DNA of 64,000 nucleotides from Ramlibacter tataouinensis (GTDB lineage Bacteria > Pseudomonadota > Gammaproteobacteria > Burkholderiales > Burkholderiaceae_C). Of the stretch, positions 30,194-40,058 are shown piece by piece; within the stretch, counting starts at the first letter, position 1, and each line of letters opens with the position of its first letter. Location of the stretch: NCBI RefSeq assembly GCF_001580455.1, contig NZ_CP010951.1:1550001-1614000 (forward strand), read 5' to 3'. A program made the translations under genes and the position numbers. The notes under the pieces are model-generated. The model was not told the origin of the DNA. It saw nothing but the letters and a program-made list of their open reading frames with translations, and ran no database searches.

Positions 30194-31570
30194 TCAGCGC
30201 GCGGCCCCGGCAGGCGCGGCCGGGGCGGCAGGCGCGCCGACCGTCACCGTCACCATGCGGTCCGGATGCAGCTTGCGGCCGAACGCCGACTTGACGTCGG
30301 CCGCCGTGACGCGCTGCACCTGCGCGGTCCAGGTGTCCAGGTAGTCCAGCGGCAGGTCGTACCACGCGATGTTGGCGATGTTGTCCAGCAGCTTGCGGTT
30401 GCTGTCGATCAGCAGCGGGTAACCGCCGACCAGGTAGTCCTTGGCGGCCTTCAATTCGACCGGCGTCGGGCCGGAGGCGATGAAGCGCGACACCACGTCA
30501 CGGGCCACCTGCAGGGCCTGCTGGGCCTGGTCGGGGCGGGTCTGCAGGCTGACGGTGAACGCGCCCGCGGACAGGCCGGGCGAGAAGCTGCTGCCGGCGC
30601 TGTAGCTCAGGCCGCGCTTCTCGCGCACCTCGATCGCCAGGCGCGACACCAGTCCGCCGCCGCCCAGGATGTAGTTGCCCACGATCAGCGGGAAGTGGTC
30701 CGGGTCGTTGCGCTTGTAGCCGGGCTGGCCCATCAGCACATGGGCTTGGGCCGAGGCGAAGGGAATCGACTTCAGTGACGAAGCTTCCAGCGGCGGCACG
30801 TCGGGCACGGCGGGCAGCGCATCGCACTTGCCGCTCACCGCGGCGGGCAGGCGCGAAAGGAGCGCGGTGGCCAGGCCATCCGCCTGCTCGCGCGTCAGCG
30901 CGCCCACGATGCTCACCTTGGCGCGGCACGGCTCGAGCATCTGGTAGTGCCGCTTCATGTCGGCCACGTTGATGCGGGCAAGCGACTCCTCCGTCACTTC
31001 GTGGCCATAAGGGTGCTTGCCGTACACCGAGGCCGCGTAGGCCTTGCCCGCCACCACGCCGGGGCGCGTGTTCGCCTCGCGCACCGAGGCCGCCAGGCGC
31101 TGGCGCTCGCGCTGCCAGACCTCATCGGGAAACGAAGGCTGGCCCAGTTGCCGCGCCGCCAGCGCCACGGCCTTGGGCAGGATGTCCGGATAGGCCAGCG
31201 TGCGCAGCGAGAAGCTCATGCGGTCCGACGTCGCACTCTCCTCCAGTCCTGCGCCCAGGTCGGCCCAGGCTTCGCCGAGCTGGTTCTCGTCCAACTCCGG
31301 CTCGCTGCCATGCGCGGCGATGCCCTTGGCCGTCATGTCCGCCGTGATGTTGGCCAGGCCCGCCATGTCGCCTGGCTCGCGGCGGCCGCCGGCATCGAAG
31401 TCGACGCGCACGTCGACGATGGGGATCGAGGGGCTGGCGGCGAAGTAGATCTTCGCGCCGCTGGGCTGCACCCAATGCTGGATCGGGATGGCAGCGCGCG
31501 CGGCCAGGCACGCGCAGAGCAGGCAGAGGAAGGCGAGCGCGCGGACCGCGCCACGGGGGTCGTTTGTCAT
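30194..31570 (-). CDS. M16 peptidase family protein without the zinc motif
   Basis: A 458-residue exported M16 protein with a signal peptide (RALAFLCLLCACLAARA). The position of the HXXEH zinc site reads LANITADMTAKG, so the metal ligands are absent. The substrate-binding half and M16C domain remain (VREKRGLSYSAGSSFSPG, in the R/Y region that contacts peptide). It lies one base after the stop of the active partner and resembles the two-subunit mitochondrial processing peptidase arrangement, where one subunit is catalytic and the other binds substrate. Periplasmic location is inferred. Confidence 0.92.
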   Translation of the reverse strand: MTNDPRGAVRALAFLCLLCACLAARAAIPIQHWVQPSGAKIYFAASPSIPIVDVRVDFDAGGRREPGDMAGLANITADMTAKGIAAHGSEPELDENQLGEAWADLGAGLEESATSDRMSFSLRTLAYPDILPKAVALAARQLGQPSFPDEVWQRERQRLAASVREANTRPGVVAGKAYAASVYGKHPYGHEVTEESLARINVADMKRHYQMLEPCRAKVSIVGALTREQADGLATALLSRLPAAVSGKCDALPAVPDVPPLEASSLKSIPFASAQAHVLMGQPGYKRNDPDHFPLIVGNYILGGGGLVSRLAIEVREKRGLSYSAGSSFSPGLSAGAFTVSLQTRPDQAQQALQVARDVVSRFIASGPTPVELKAAKDYLVGGYPLLIDSNRKLLDNIANIAWYDLPLDYLDTWTAQVQRVTAADVKSAFGRKLHPDRMVTVTVGAPAAPAAPAGAAR

Positions 31571-31571
31571 G

Positions 31572-32981
31572 TCAGTCCCTCACGCCGGCGGGACGCGCGC
31601 GCGGCTTGCGGTTGGGGTCCAGCGGTTGCGGGCGCAGGGTGCCCACCGTGAGCTGGTCGTCGCCGAAATACTTGCCGGCCACCGCCTGCACCTGCGCCGC
31701 CGTCACACCACGCAGGCGCTCGATCAGGCGCTCCTGCGCATCCACCGGCATGCCGATCACCCACTGCCCGCCCAATTCGTTCGCCTGGCTCACGATGGAG
31801 TCGCGCTTGTAGACCTGGCTGGCCACCCACTGGGTCTTGACGCGGTTGAGCTCCGCTTCGGTGACGCCCTCGCGCGCCACCTTCGTCACCTCGGCGCGCA
31901 AGGCCGCTTCGACCTGCTCGGGCGTCTTGCCCTTGGCGGGAATGCCGTCCAGCGTGAACAGCTGCGGCCCGCGGCCCCACAGGCCGTTGCCCGCGCCCGC
32001 GCCATCGGCCACCCGGTCCGCGCCCTGCGTCAGCGCGCGCTCCAGCCGCGCGCCGCTGTAGCCATCGAGCACCGCCGCCAGCACGGTGAGCGCCAGCGCG
32101 TCATCGTTGTCCGGGGTGGATTCGAAGGACGTCAGTTGCGGCACCTTGAACGCCAGCGCCACATAAGCCTGGTCGGCCGGCGCCTTGAACTCGAGGCGGC
32201 GGATGCCGGCCTGATCGGGCTCGATGCGGGGCTTGCGCACCGGCACCGCGCGCGCGGGGATCGTGCCATAGTACTTCTGCGCCAGCCGCCTGACCTGCGC
32301 CGGGTCCACGTCGCCGGCCACCACCAGAACCGCGTTGCCGGGCACGTACCAGCGCCTGTAGAAATCGCGCGCGTCCTGCGCCGTCATGGACTCCAGGTCG
32401 CTCATCCAGCCGACCACCGGCCGGCGGTAGGGCGAGGCCGAATACACCGTCGCATTGAGCGTTTCCCACAGCAGCGCGCGCGGCTGGTCCTCGGTGCGCC
32501 AGCGGCGCTCCTCCTTGACCACTTCGAGCTCGCGCTTGAATTCGTCGTCGGGCCACTGGTTGTTGGCGAACCGGTCCGACTCGAGCTTCATCACCTCCTC
32601 GAGCTTGCCGGCCGGAATCTGCTGGTAGTAGCCGGTGGCGTCGCGCATGGTGAAGGCGTTCTCGCGCCCGCCCAGGGCCGCCACGCGCTGCGAGAACTCG
32701 TTGGGTCCCAGTGTCTTCGTGCCCTTGAACAGCATGTGCTCCAGCATGTGCGCCAGGCCGCTGGCGCCATCGACCTCGTCGAGCGAGCCCACCCGCACCC
32801 AGACCATCTGGACCGCCGTGGGCGCGCGGTGATCGGGCTTGACGATCACGGTCATGCCGTTGTCGAGCTTGAATTGCTGGGTATCGGGCGCCTTGGGCGC
32901 GCTCTGGGCGAAGGCGGGCTCCAACGCGAGCGCAAGCAGGAGCAGCGGGACCTGGAGCAGTCGTTGCAGGGTGGGTTTCAT
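31572..32981 (-). CDS. M16 zinc peptidase, catalytic partner
   Basis: A 469-residue periplasmic peptidase with a signal peptide (LQVPLLLLALALEPAFAQ). The inverted zinc motif HXXEH is intact (His78, Glu81, His82 in GLAHMLEHMLFKG), with the distal Glu expected in the LEEVMKLESDRFAN region. Start ATG 32981 is chosen because it opens the signal peptide; a longer frame upstream runs backward over ftsY and is not coding. It is divergent from ftsY with 28 bp between starts. The substrate is unknown. Confidence 0.94.
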   Translation of the reverse strand: MKPTLQRLLQVPLLLLALALEPAFAQSAPKAPDTQQFKLDNGMTVIVKPDHRAPTAVQMVWVRVGSLDEVDGASGLAHMLEHMLFKGTKTLGPNEFSQRVAALGGRENAFTMRDATGYYQQIPAGKLEEVMKLESDRFANNQWPDDEFKRELEVVKEERRWRTEDQPRALLWETLNATVYSASPYRRPVVGWMSDLESMTAQDARDFYRRWYVPGNAVLVVAGDVDPAQVRRLAQKYYGTIPARAVPVRKPRIEPDQAGIRRLEFKAPADQAYVALAFKVPQLTSFESTPDNDDALALTVLAAVLDGYSGARLERALTQGADRVADGAGAGNGLWGRGPQLFTLDGIPAKGKTPEQVEAALRAEVTKVAREGVTEAELNRVKTQWVASQVYKRDSIVSQANELGGQWVIGMPVDAQERLIERLRGVTAAQVQAVAGKYFGDDQLTVGTLRPQPLDPNRKPRARPAGVRD

Positions 32982-33009
32982 AGAATTCCGGATTCTAAGA
33001 ACCGTCCTG

Positions 33010-34146
33010 ATGTTCAGCTTCTTCCGGAAAAAGCCTGCCGCGACCCCCGCGCCAGCGCCCATCGCAACTCCCGAGCCGGCGGCGCCGCCCCCGGCGCCCC
33101 TGGCGGCGCCCGCCGAGCCGCCGCCGGCTTCTACCGCCGCGCCCGCTGCGACGGCTGCGCCTGTGGCCGCGCCCGCGCGCGGCAGCCTGATCGGCACGGC
33201 CGTCGTCGAGGCCATCGACATCCCGGTGGTGCCCGCCGTCGCGCCCGAGCGCCAGGGCTGGCTCAATCGCCTGACGGTCGGCCTGCGCAAGACCGGCTCG
33301 TCCATCTCGCAGGTGTTCACCGGCGGCCAGATCGACGAGGCCTTCTACGAAGAGCTGGAAACGGCCCTGCTGATGGCCGACACCGGCGTTAAGGCCACCC
33401 AGCACCTGCTGGACGAGGTCAAGCGGCGGGTGCAGGCCAGCGGCGCCTCGCGCCCGGTGCAGGCCAAGAACATCCTGGTCGATGCGCTGACGCAGCTGCT
33501 GCGTCCGCTGCAAAAGGACCTGGTGATCGGCGAACACGAGCCCACCGTGATCATGGTCGCGGGCGTGAACGGCGCGGGCAAGACCACCTCCATCGGCAAG
33601 CTGACCAAGCACCTGGCCGACGAGGGCGAATCGGTGCTGCTGGCCGCGGCCGACACCTTCCGGGCGGCGGCGCGCGAGCAGCTCGCGGTCTGGGCCGACC
33701 GCAACACCGTGGAAATCGTGAGCCAGCAGGGCGGCGATCCCGCGGCCGTCAGCTTCGACGCCGTCAGCGCCGGCCGCGCGCGCGGCAAGGACGTGGTGCT
33801 GGTCGACACCGCCGGACGCCTGCCGACGCAGCTGCACCTGATGGAGGAGCTGCGCAAGATCAAGCGCGTGGTGCAGAAGGCGGAACCCAGCGGCCCGCAC
33901 GAGGTGCTGCTGGTGATCGACGGCAACACCGGCCAGAATGCGCTGGCCCAGGTCAAGGCCTTCGACGACGCGCTGGGCCTGACCGGCCTGATCGTGACCA
34001 AGCTCGATGGCACCGCCAAGGGTGGCGTGCTGGCCGCCATCGCCCAGGAAAAGCCCGTGCCGGTCTATTTCATCGGCGTGGGCGAAAAGCTGGAAGATCT
34101 CGAGACCTTCGACGCACGCGAGTTCGCGCTGGCGCTGCTCGCCTAA
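33010..34146 (+). CDS. ftsY: Signal recognition particle receptor FtsY
   Basis: Docks ribosome-nascent chain-SRP complexes at the membrane; 378 residues. The N-terminal A domain is a Pro/Ala-rich stretch of about 60 residues after the amphipathic MFSFFRKKP. The N domain follows. In the G domain, G1 is GVNGAGKTTSIGKL, followed by AADTFRAAAREQL, DTAGRLPTQ and TKLDGTAKGG, ending with the usual GVGEKLEDLETFDAREFA. selD follows three bases after the stop, so co-transcription is likely. Confidence 0.97.
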   Translation: MFSFFRKKPAATPAPAPIATPEPAAPPPAPLAAPAEPPPASTAAPAATAAPVAAPARGSLIGTAVVEAIDIPVVPAVAPERQGWLNRLTVGLRKTGSSISQVFTGGQIDEAFYEELETALLMADTGVKATQHLLDEVKRRVQASGASRPVQAKNILVDALTQLLRPLQKDLVIGEHEPTVIMVAGVNGAGKTTSIGKLTKHLADEGESVLLAAADTFRAAAREQLAVWADRNTVEIVSQQGGDPAAVSFDAVSAGRARGKDVVLVDTAGRLPTQLHLMEELRKIKRVVQKAEPSGPHEVLLVIDGNTGQNALAQVKAFDDALGLTGLIVTKLDGTAKGGVLAAIAQEKPVPVYFIGVGEKLEDLETFDAREFALALLA

Positions 34147-34149
34147 AGC

Positions 34150-35199
34150 ATGGCCACCACCGAACCCCGGCTCACCTCCCTCTCGCACGGCGGCGGCTGC
34201 GGCTGCAAGATCGCCCCCGGCGTGCTGTCGGAGATCCTGCAGAAGACGGCGCGCCTGCCGGTGCCGCCGCAGCTGCTGGTGGGCATCGAGACGGCCGACG
34301 ATGCGGCCGTCTACCAGCTCAATGACGAGCAGGCGCTGATCGCGACGACCGACTTCTTCATGCCCATCGTCGACGATCCCTTCGATTTCGGGCGGATCGC
34401 GGCGACCAATGCGATTTCCGACGTGTACGCCATGGGCGGCCAGCCGATCATGGCGCTGGCGCTGGTCGGCATGCCGGTCAACGTGCTGTCCACCCAGACG
34501 ATCGGCCGCATCCTGGAGGGCGGCGAGTCGGTGTGCCGCGCCGCCGGCATCCCGGTGGCGGGCGGCCACACCATCGACTCGGTGGAGCCGATCTACGGGC
34601 TGGTAGCGCTGGGCCTGGTGCACCCCAAGCGCGTCAAGCGCAATGCCGACGCCCGGGCCGGCGACCTGCTGGTGCTGGGCAAGCCGCTCGGGGTCGGTGT
34701 GCTGTCGGCCGCGCTCAAGAAGGAGCAACTCGATCGCGAAGGCTACGCGCGCATGCTGGCCACGACCACGCGGCTGAACACGCCGGGGCCCGAGCTGGCG
34801 GCGCTGCCGGGTGTGCATGCGCTCACCGACGTGACCGGGTTCGGACTCGCGGGCCACGCGCTCGAAATCGCGCGCGGCGCCGGCCTGGAACTGCAGATCG
34901 ACTGGGCTCGGGTGCCGCTGCTCGAGGGCGTGCGCGAGCTCGCGCAGGCTGGATTCGTCACCGGCGCCTCCGGGCGCAACTGGGCCGGCTATGGATCCGG
35001 GGTGCAGCTGCCGGCCGGCTTTGATGCCGTCGACCAGGCGCTGCTGACCGACCCGCAGACCAGCGGGGGGCTGCTGGTGTCCTGCGACCCGGGCGCGGCT
35101 GGGGCGGTGCTGGACCTGTTCCAGCGCCATGGCTTCGCGCAGGCGGCGGTGATCGGCGAGTGCGTGGCCGCGCCCCAGGCGCGGCTGGTCATCCGCTGA
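34150..35199 (+). CDS. selD: Selenide, water dikinase
   Basis: Makes selenophosphate from selenide and ATP; 349 residues. The catalytic loop GGGCGCK has Cys17, Cys19 and Lys20; the key residue is Cys, not selenocysteine (codon TGC). The Gly-rich ATP-site motif GGHTIDSVEPIYGL and DPQTSGGLLVSC are intact. No selA, selB, tRNA-Sec or tRNA 2-selenouridine synthase is in the window, so the user of selenophosphate lies elsewhere. It overlaps cutA by 11 bp at the 3' ends. Confidence 0.96.
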   Translation: MATTEPRLTSLSHGGGCGCKIAPGVLSEILQKTARLPVPPQLLVGIETADDAAVYQLNDEQALIATTDFFMPIVDDPFDFGRIAATNAISDVYAMGGQPIMALALVGMPVNVLSTQTIGRILEGGESVCRAAGIPVAGGHTIDSVEPIYGLVALGLVHPKRVKRNADARAGDLLVLGKPLGVGVLSAALKKEQLDREGYARMLATTTRLNTPGPELAALPGVHALTDVTGFGLAGHALEIARGAGLELQIDWARVPLLEGVRELAQAGFVTGASGRNWAGYGSGVQLPAGFDAVDQALLTDPQTSGGLLVSCDPGAAGAVLDLFQRHGFAQAAVIGECVAAPQARLVIR

Positions 35200-35524
35200 T
35201 GACCGCCTCGCGCACCCAGCGCGCGTAGGCCGCGCTGGCCGCCTGCGTGCCGGCCAGGAACTGCGGCAGCTCGTAGGGATGGTGCTGCGCGAACAGCGCC
35301 TCCAGCGCGGCCTCCTGCCCGGGCACGGTCTTGATGGACAGGCGCACCTCCGGCTCCTCGCACAACTCTCCCTGCCAGCGATACAGCGACGCCGCGATCG
35401 CGTCCAGCTGCACGCAGGCGGCCAGCCGCCGGTCCATGATCAGGGCGGCCAGCGCGCGCGCCTGATCGAGGGAAGCCACGGTGGTGGTCACGGTCAAAAT
35501 ATGGTCTTCTCGACGGTCTTGCAT
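35189..35524 (-). CDS. cutA: Divalent-cation tolerance protein CutA
   Basis: A 111-residue ferredoxin-fold trimer linked to metal tolerance; its molecular role is still debated. Family motifs: TVASLDQARALAALIMDRRLAACVQL, here in order as ALAALIMDRRLAACVQ, then YRWQGELCEEPEVRLSIKT and HPYELPQFLAG. Start ATG 35524. Convergent with selD and divergent from the DUF962 gene. Confidence 0.93.
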   Translation of the reverse strand: MQDRREDHILTVTTTVASLDQARALAALIMDRRLAACVQLDAIAASLYRWQGELCEEPEVRLSIKTVPGQEAALEALFAQHHPYELPQFLAGTQAASAAYARWVREAVISG

Positions 35525-35572
35525 GATGTCCCCCTGGGCACCCCCTGGATTCTTCCAAAAAGGAGAAGAACG

Positions 35573-36034
35573 ATGAGCACGATGACCGACAACGTCGCCG
35601 CGGCCGGCGAGCGCCGCGTCGACCAGCTGCTGGCGCACTACGGCGAAAGCCACCGCAACCCCACCAACGGCGCGATCCACTGCGTGGCGATCCCGCTGAT
35701 CATGCTCAGCCTGATCGGGCTGATCTACGCCGTCCATCCCTGGCTGGCCTATGCCTTCCTCGGCGCCAGCCTGGTCTACTACGCGCGGCTGTCGGCGGTG
35801 TTCCTGCTGACCATGACCCTGCTGTCGGCGGTCGGGCTGGCGCTGGTCTGGGCCATGGGAACGATGGTTCTACCGATCTCCATCGCCATCTTCGTGCTGG
35901 CCTGGATCGGGCAGTTCATTGGGCACGCCATCGAGGGCCGCAAACCCTCCTTCTTCGAGGACTTGCAGTACCTCTGGGTCGGCCCGCTGTTCGTGCTGAG
36001 CAAGCTGTTCGTCAAGCTGGGCATCCGCTGGTAG
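35573..36034 (+). CDS. DUF962 (Mpo1/YGL010w-like) membrane protein
   Basis: A 153-residue protein with three or four hydrophobic spans. Family motifs: HYGESHRNPTNGAIHCVAIP, then WIGQFIGHAIEGRKPSFFEDL. Eukaryotic Mpo1 is a dioxygenase acting on 2-hydroxy fatty acids with iron-binding His residues; the equivalent His residues (in HYGESH, IHCVAIP and GHAIEG) are present here. The bacterial function is inferred only. ATG 35573 follows AGGAGAAG. Confidence 0.85.
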   Translation: MSTMTDNVAAAGERRVDQLLAHYGESHRNPTNGAIHCVAIPLIMLSLIGLIYAVHPWLAYAFLGASLVYYARLSAVFLLTMTLLSAVGLALVWAMGTMVLPISIAIFVLAWIGQFIGHAIEGRKPSFFEDLQYLWVGPLFVLSKLFVKLGIRW

Positions 36035-36175
36035 GCCTTCCGCCAGCCCATCCGGTCGCCGTTGGGGAACCCTGGTCAGCGCCAGCGATCAATGACATTC
36101 ATATGCCCGGGGCCGGCAACGGCTGAGCCGGGCGTCGCCGGGTTCCGGGGCCTGAAACCCTGTTGAACTCGGGGC

Positions 36176-36202
36176 TTAGCACTCGATCAAAGAGAGTGCT
36201 AA
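36176..36202 (+). promoter_or_regulatory. CIRCE operator in front of rpoH
   Basis: A perfect CIRCE: TTAGCACTC, nine-base spacer GATCAAAGA, GAGTGCTAA. It ends 31 bases before the chosen rpoH start. A possible promoter is embedded: TTAGCA at 36176 and TAACAT at 36200, spaced 18 bp, so HrcA binding would block RNA polymerase. HrcA itself is encoded at 4672-5673. The match to the operator consensus is complete; that it regulates rpoH is an inference from position. Confidence 0.95.
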
Positions 36203-36233
36203 CATAGATCCATATATGAAAGGAGCCCTTGGT

Positions 36234-37166
<933 letters not shown>

Positions 37167-37222
37167 GGCAAGCGCCTCGAGATGACGCTGGCGCGCTCCG
37201 GCGTCGGCTTCGCAACACATCC

Positions 37223-37254
37223 AAGGCCCGGCCCGTCCGGGCCTTGCCCTTTCC
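37223..37254 (+). terminator. Hairpin after rpoH
   Basis: The nine-base perfect stem AAGGCCCGG / CCGGGCCTT with a five-base loop is followed by GCCCTTTCC. It is a plausible rho-independent terminator with a weak T-tract, 57 bp after the rpoH stop. Confidence 0.6.
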
Positions 37255-37290
37255 GGTGCCGAAACAGCCAATTGCTGGGACAATGCCTTG

Positions 37291-39039
37291 GTGAGGGGCG
37301 GACTGAACCGGATATGGCCCTGGCTGATGGGTCTTGTACTGACGGCATTGCTGGCCGGCTCAGGCTGGGCGCGCGATGCCGGGCCGGCCGAGCCTGTCGC
37401 CGCGCCGCCGGCCCTGGAGCTCGGCAGGACGCAGCAAGAGATCCCGCTGACCCTGCGCAGCCGGTTCTGGCTCGATGAGCGGAGACTCGAAACACCCGAC
37501 AGCCTGGAGACCGCCGGCGACAGCATTCCCTGGGCAATGCGAGACGCCGGCTACAGCTACCGGCTCGACGACAAGGTCCTGTGGATTCAGTTCGACGCCC
37601 ACAACCGCGGCCAGCAGCGCTGGTTCCTGGAGGTCGGGTCGTCCGGCGTGGATCGCGTCCAGCTGTTCTACCGCGCCGCCAACGGGCAGTGGGTGACGCA
37701 GGAAGCGGGCGACTCGAAGATGGTGTCGGAGTGGCCCCTGCCCGGGCGCCTGCCGACCTTCGAGCTCGCCGGCCCGAGCGAGCAACCGGTGCGCTACTGG
37801 CTGCGGGTGGAGCACGAGCGGGTGGACTTCGCCTCGCCGCTGTTCGTCGTCGACCAGGCCACGCTGCTGGCCTCGCGCGAGCGCGAGCAGTTCCTGCTCG
37901 GCGGTTACTTCAGCCTGGCCCTGCTGATCGCCCTGGTGTCGGCGGCCAACGCGATTGCCTACCGCGACCGCAACTTCGCGGCCTATGCCGTCTATGTCTT
38001 TGCGCTGGCGTGCGGCCAGCTCGCCTACCTGGGGGTGGGCGCCCAGCATGTGTGGGAATCCTGGCAGCACTGGAACGAGATGGCCGCCGCCGTGCTGCCC
38101 TTCATCTCGGGCGCCGTGGCGTTGTGGTTCGCCAAGGTCGTCACCGAGCCGGCGCGCTATTCACGCGCCCTGGACCTCACCGTCTGGGCGCTGATCGCGG
38201 CGCTGCTCTCCGCCGTGGCGCTCGATGCGGTGCTGATGTCGCGCCGCTCCATCCTGCTGGTGGTCGCCCTCACCGCGGTGGCGCTGGTGGTGATCGCGGC
38301 CCTGATCGCGCTGGTCTGGATCAAGGGCCACGATCCGCACGTGCGCCTGATCGCGCTGGGCTTCCTGCCCGTGCTGGTCATGGCCATGTTCCCTGTGGCG
38401 CGCGCCTTCAACCTCATCCCGATCAGCGCGTTGACCCGCTACGGCGTCACCATCGGGGCGGCGCTGGAGATGCCCATACTTTTCTATGCGCTGATCCTGC
38501 GCGGCAGCTTCCGGCGCGAGGCGCAGGCGCGGGCCGCCGGGCTCGCCAGCAATGACACGCTCACGGGTCTGGCGCACACCCGCACCCTGCTGGAGCGCCT
38601 GGAGGGATCGCTGGCCCGCTGCGCGACCCTCAAGCACACCTGCGCCGTGCTGGGCGTGAAGATCGCCAACTACGAGGCCATCATCGCCGAGTACGGGCGT
38701 GACACCGCCGAACGCGCGCTGGTGGTGGCGACCTCGCTGCTGCGCAACGTGGTCACCGACATGGACATGGCGGCGCGCGTCGGCGACCACCAGTTCGCAC
38801 TGCTGCTGGAGGGGCCGGCAACGCCGCAGGAAGCCGCGAGCCGCGCGCAGCAGCTGGTGGCCAGTGGCCTGCGGAACTCGCCGGGCCTGCCGCCGGGCCT
38901 GGTGCTGAAGCTGCAGGTGGCGGTGGCGCTGCTGCCGGACCGCGACCTCGGCGCCGAGGCCAGCCTCAACTGGCTGATCGAGGCCGTGAACTCAGCCTGG
39001 CCCGATGCCCGCAAACTGATTCGCGTCTTGAACTTCTAG
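37291..39039 (+). CDS. 7TMR-DISM sensor with degenerate GGDEF domain
   Basis: A 582-residue membrane sensor. A signal peptide (WPWLMGLVLTALLAGSGWA) is followed by a periplasmic 7TMR-DISM extracellular domain (about residues 45-185, VLWIQFDAHNRGQQRWFLEV). Seven transmembrane helices (about 195-400) follow, then a GGDEF-like domain. The GGDEF loop reads VGDHQ (AARVGDHQFALLLEG) and the upstream motif is NDTLTGLAHTRTLLE, so cyclase activity is unlikely; c-di-GMP or GTP sensing is possible. The start could be GTG 37291 or TTG 37288; both lack a strong ribosome site. The ligand is unknown. Confidence 0.85.
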   Translation: MRGGLNRIWPWLMGLVLTALLAGSGWARDAGPAEPVAAPPALELGRTQQEIPLTLRSRFWLDERRLETPDSLETAGDSIPWAMRDAGYSYRLDDKVLWIQFDAHNRGQQRWFLEVGSSGVDRVQLFYRAANGQWVTQEAGDSKMVSEWPLPGRLPTFELAGPSEQPVRYWLRVEHERVDFASPLFVVDQATLLASREREQFLLGGYFSLALLIALVSAANAIAYRDRNFAAYAVYVFALACGQLAYLGVGAQHVWESWQHWNEMAAAVLPFISGAVALWFAKVVTEPARYSRALDLTVWALIAALLSAVALDAVLMSRRSILLVVALTAVALVVIAALIALVWIKGHDPHVRLIALGFLPVLVMAMFPVARAFNLIPISALTRYGVTIGAALEMPILFYALILRGSFRREAQARAAGLASNDTLTGLAHTRTLLERLEGSLARCATLKHTCAVLGVKIANYEAIIAEYGRDTAERALVVATSLLRNVVTDMDMAARVGDHQFALLLEGPATPQEAASRAQQLVASGLRNSPGLPPGLVLKLQVAVALLPDRDLGAEASLNWLIEAVNSAWPDARKLIRVLNF

Positions 39040-39049
39040 GAACCTCACC

Positions 39050-40033
39050 ATGGCTTCACAGCTTCCCCGCCGGACCGTGCTGGCGCTCGGCATGGCCGCC
39101 GCCGGCACCGCCTGGGCCCAACCCAAGGCGCCAGCCTGGCCTTCCAAGCCGGTTCGCATCCTGGTGGGCTTCCCCGGCGGTTCCACGCCCGACCTGACGG
39201 CGCGCACGATCGCCGAGCCGCTGTCGCGGGCCCTGGGCCAGCCGGTGGTCGTCGAGAACAAGCCGGGCGCGGGCGGCAACATCGCTGCCGACTTGCTGGC
39301 CAAGGCCACCGACGAGCACACGATCGGCGTGCTGATCAACGGCAACATGACCATTGCCAAGCTGCTGAATCCGGCCACGCCCTTCGATCCGCTCAAGGAC
39401 CTGGCGCCCCTCAGCCTGATCGGCACGGCGCCGCTGCTGCTCGCCGCCGCGGCCGCAGCGCCCGGGCGCAATGCGCAGGAGTTCTTTGCCGCCGCGCGCG
39501 AGGCCGGCAACAAGTGGAGCTACGGCACACCCGGCGTGGGCACCGTGGGCCACATCGGCATGGAACTGCTCAAGACCAAGGGCGGCATCGACCCGGTGCA
39601 CGTGCCCTACCCCGGCAATCCGCAGGTGATCAACGCCATGATCGGCGGCCAGATCCAGCTCGCGCTGCTGCCCCCGGGCCTGGCGGCGCCGCAGATCCGC
39701 GCCGGCAAGCTCAAGGCCATCGGCGTCACCTCCAGCGGCCGCAGCTCGCTCGCCCCCGAGTTCCCGAGCCTGAACGAAAGCGGCGTCACCCGCGACTTCC
39801 AGCTCGAGATCTGGAATGCGGCCGCGGCGCCGGCGAGCCTGCCCCGGCCCATCGCCGCCAAGCTGTCGGCGCTGATCGCCGACATCGTCCGCACGCCCGA
39901 TGTGCGCGCCAAGCTGTTCCAGCAGGGCTGGCAGGTGGCCGGCACGTCCGCCGAGGGCCTGGCCAACCGCATCAAGGCCGACACGGCGCTGCTGGGCGAA
40001 GTGATCCGCACCCGCAACATCAAGGCGGAGTGA
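39050..40033 (+). CDS. Bug-type tripartite tricarboxylate binding protein
   Basis: A 327-residue periplasmic binding protein of the TctC/Bug family, greatly expanded in Burkholderiales. Signal peptide RRTVLALGMAAAGTAWAQ. Motifs: WPSKPVRILVGFPGGSTPDL, then VVVENKPGAGGNIAAD and GTPGVGTVGHIGMELL. No TctA/TctB membrane genes are nearby, so it is an orphan, as most Bug proteins are. The ligand is probably a carboxylate but unknown. It starts 10 bp after the sensor gene and may be co-transcribed. Confidence 0.93.
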   Translation: MASQLPRRTVLALGMAAAGTAWAQPKAPAWPSKPVRILVGFPGGSTPDLTARTIAEPLSRALGQPVVVENKPGAGGNIAADLLAKATDEHTIGVLINGNMTIAKLLNPATPFDPLKDLAPLSLIGTAPLLLAAAAAAPGRNAQEFFAAAREAGNKWSYGTPGVGTVGHIGMELLKTKGGIDPVHVPYPGNPQVINAMIGGQIQLALLPPGLAAPQIRAGKLKAIGVTSSGRSSLAPEFPSLNESGVTRDFQLEIWNAAAAPASLPRPIAAKLSALIADIVRTPDVRAKLFQQGWQVAGTSAEGLANRIKADTALLGEVIRTRNIKAE

Positions 40034-40058
40034 GCGCGGGAGCCGGCGCGGCAGGCCC

